Positions 5,982 through 5,988 of a DNA stretch of 5,988 nt are shown here, piece after piece. The position numbers and the translations under genes were made by a program. Origin of the DNA: Candidatus Latescibacterota bacterium (GTDB taxonomy: Bacteria > Latescibacterota > MVCY01); the NCBI GenBank assembly GCA_030669445.1, contig DAOVDP010000081.1, positions 1 through 5,988 of the forward strand, in the 5' to 3' direction. The first letter of the stretch is position 1. Every line of letters begins with the position of its first letter. The notes beneath the pieces were generated by a model, which was not told the origin of the DNA, did no database searches, and worked only from the letters and a program-made list of their open reading frames with translations.

Positions 5982-5988
5982 ATCAGGA

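Overview
The window is chromosomal DNA from a Gram-negative (diderm) bacterium, shown by a complete gene for the outer-membrane LPS translocon protein LptD. Several protein details recall the Bacteroidetes/FCB side of the tree or related uncultured lineages: GAFTDA instead of GAFTGA in the sigma-54 activator, an H-box reading HEIMNSVTPI in the kinase, and the C-terminal RDLHCWE motif of LptD. However, the last gene has a textbook sigma-70 promoter (TTGACA-17-TATAAT) and a full Shine-Dalgarno sequence, which is not typical of Bacteroidetes proper. An FCB-related candidate phylum is my inference; the sequence does not settle it.

Layout, all genes on the + strand. (1) 1-1083: 3'-terminal part of an NtrC-type sigma-54-dependent response regulator. 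(2) 1073-2446: its partner membrane histidine kinase, overlapping by 11 bases. A perfect 28-bp palindrome (1514-1541) is embedded in frame in the kinase sensor region. (3) 2479-2877: a YjbQ/UPF0047 family protein. (4) 2878-3272: a hairpin-rich stretch with a small GC-rich hairpin and two REP-like units arranged as mirror images (3017-3077 and 3155-3213). (5) 3090-5570: lptD. Its upstream ATG codons lie inside the repeat pair, while a normal signal peptide begins only near 3273. (6) 5585-5927: an independently promoted HU gene, closed by a strong intrinsic terminator at 5947-5981.

The regulator and kinase are clearly a two-component pair and may be co-transcribed with yjbQ, 32 bases downstream. 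LptD is the outer-membrane end of LPS export. HU is a separate transcription unit. No link between the two-component system and lptD can be shown from this window, and no convincing sigma-54 promoter is visible. I see no new enzymatic or defence system. The most notable content is the palindromic mobile-type repeats: one has apparently become coding sequence inside a kinase, and a pair has apparently invaded the 5' end of an essential envelope gene.
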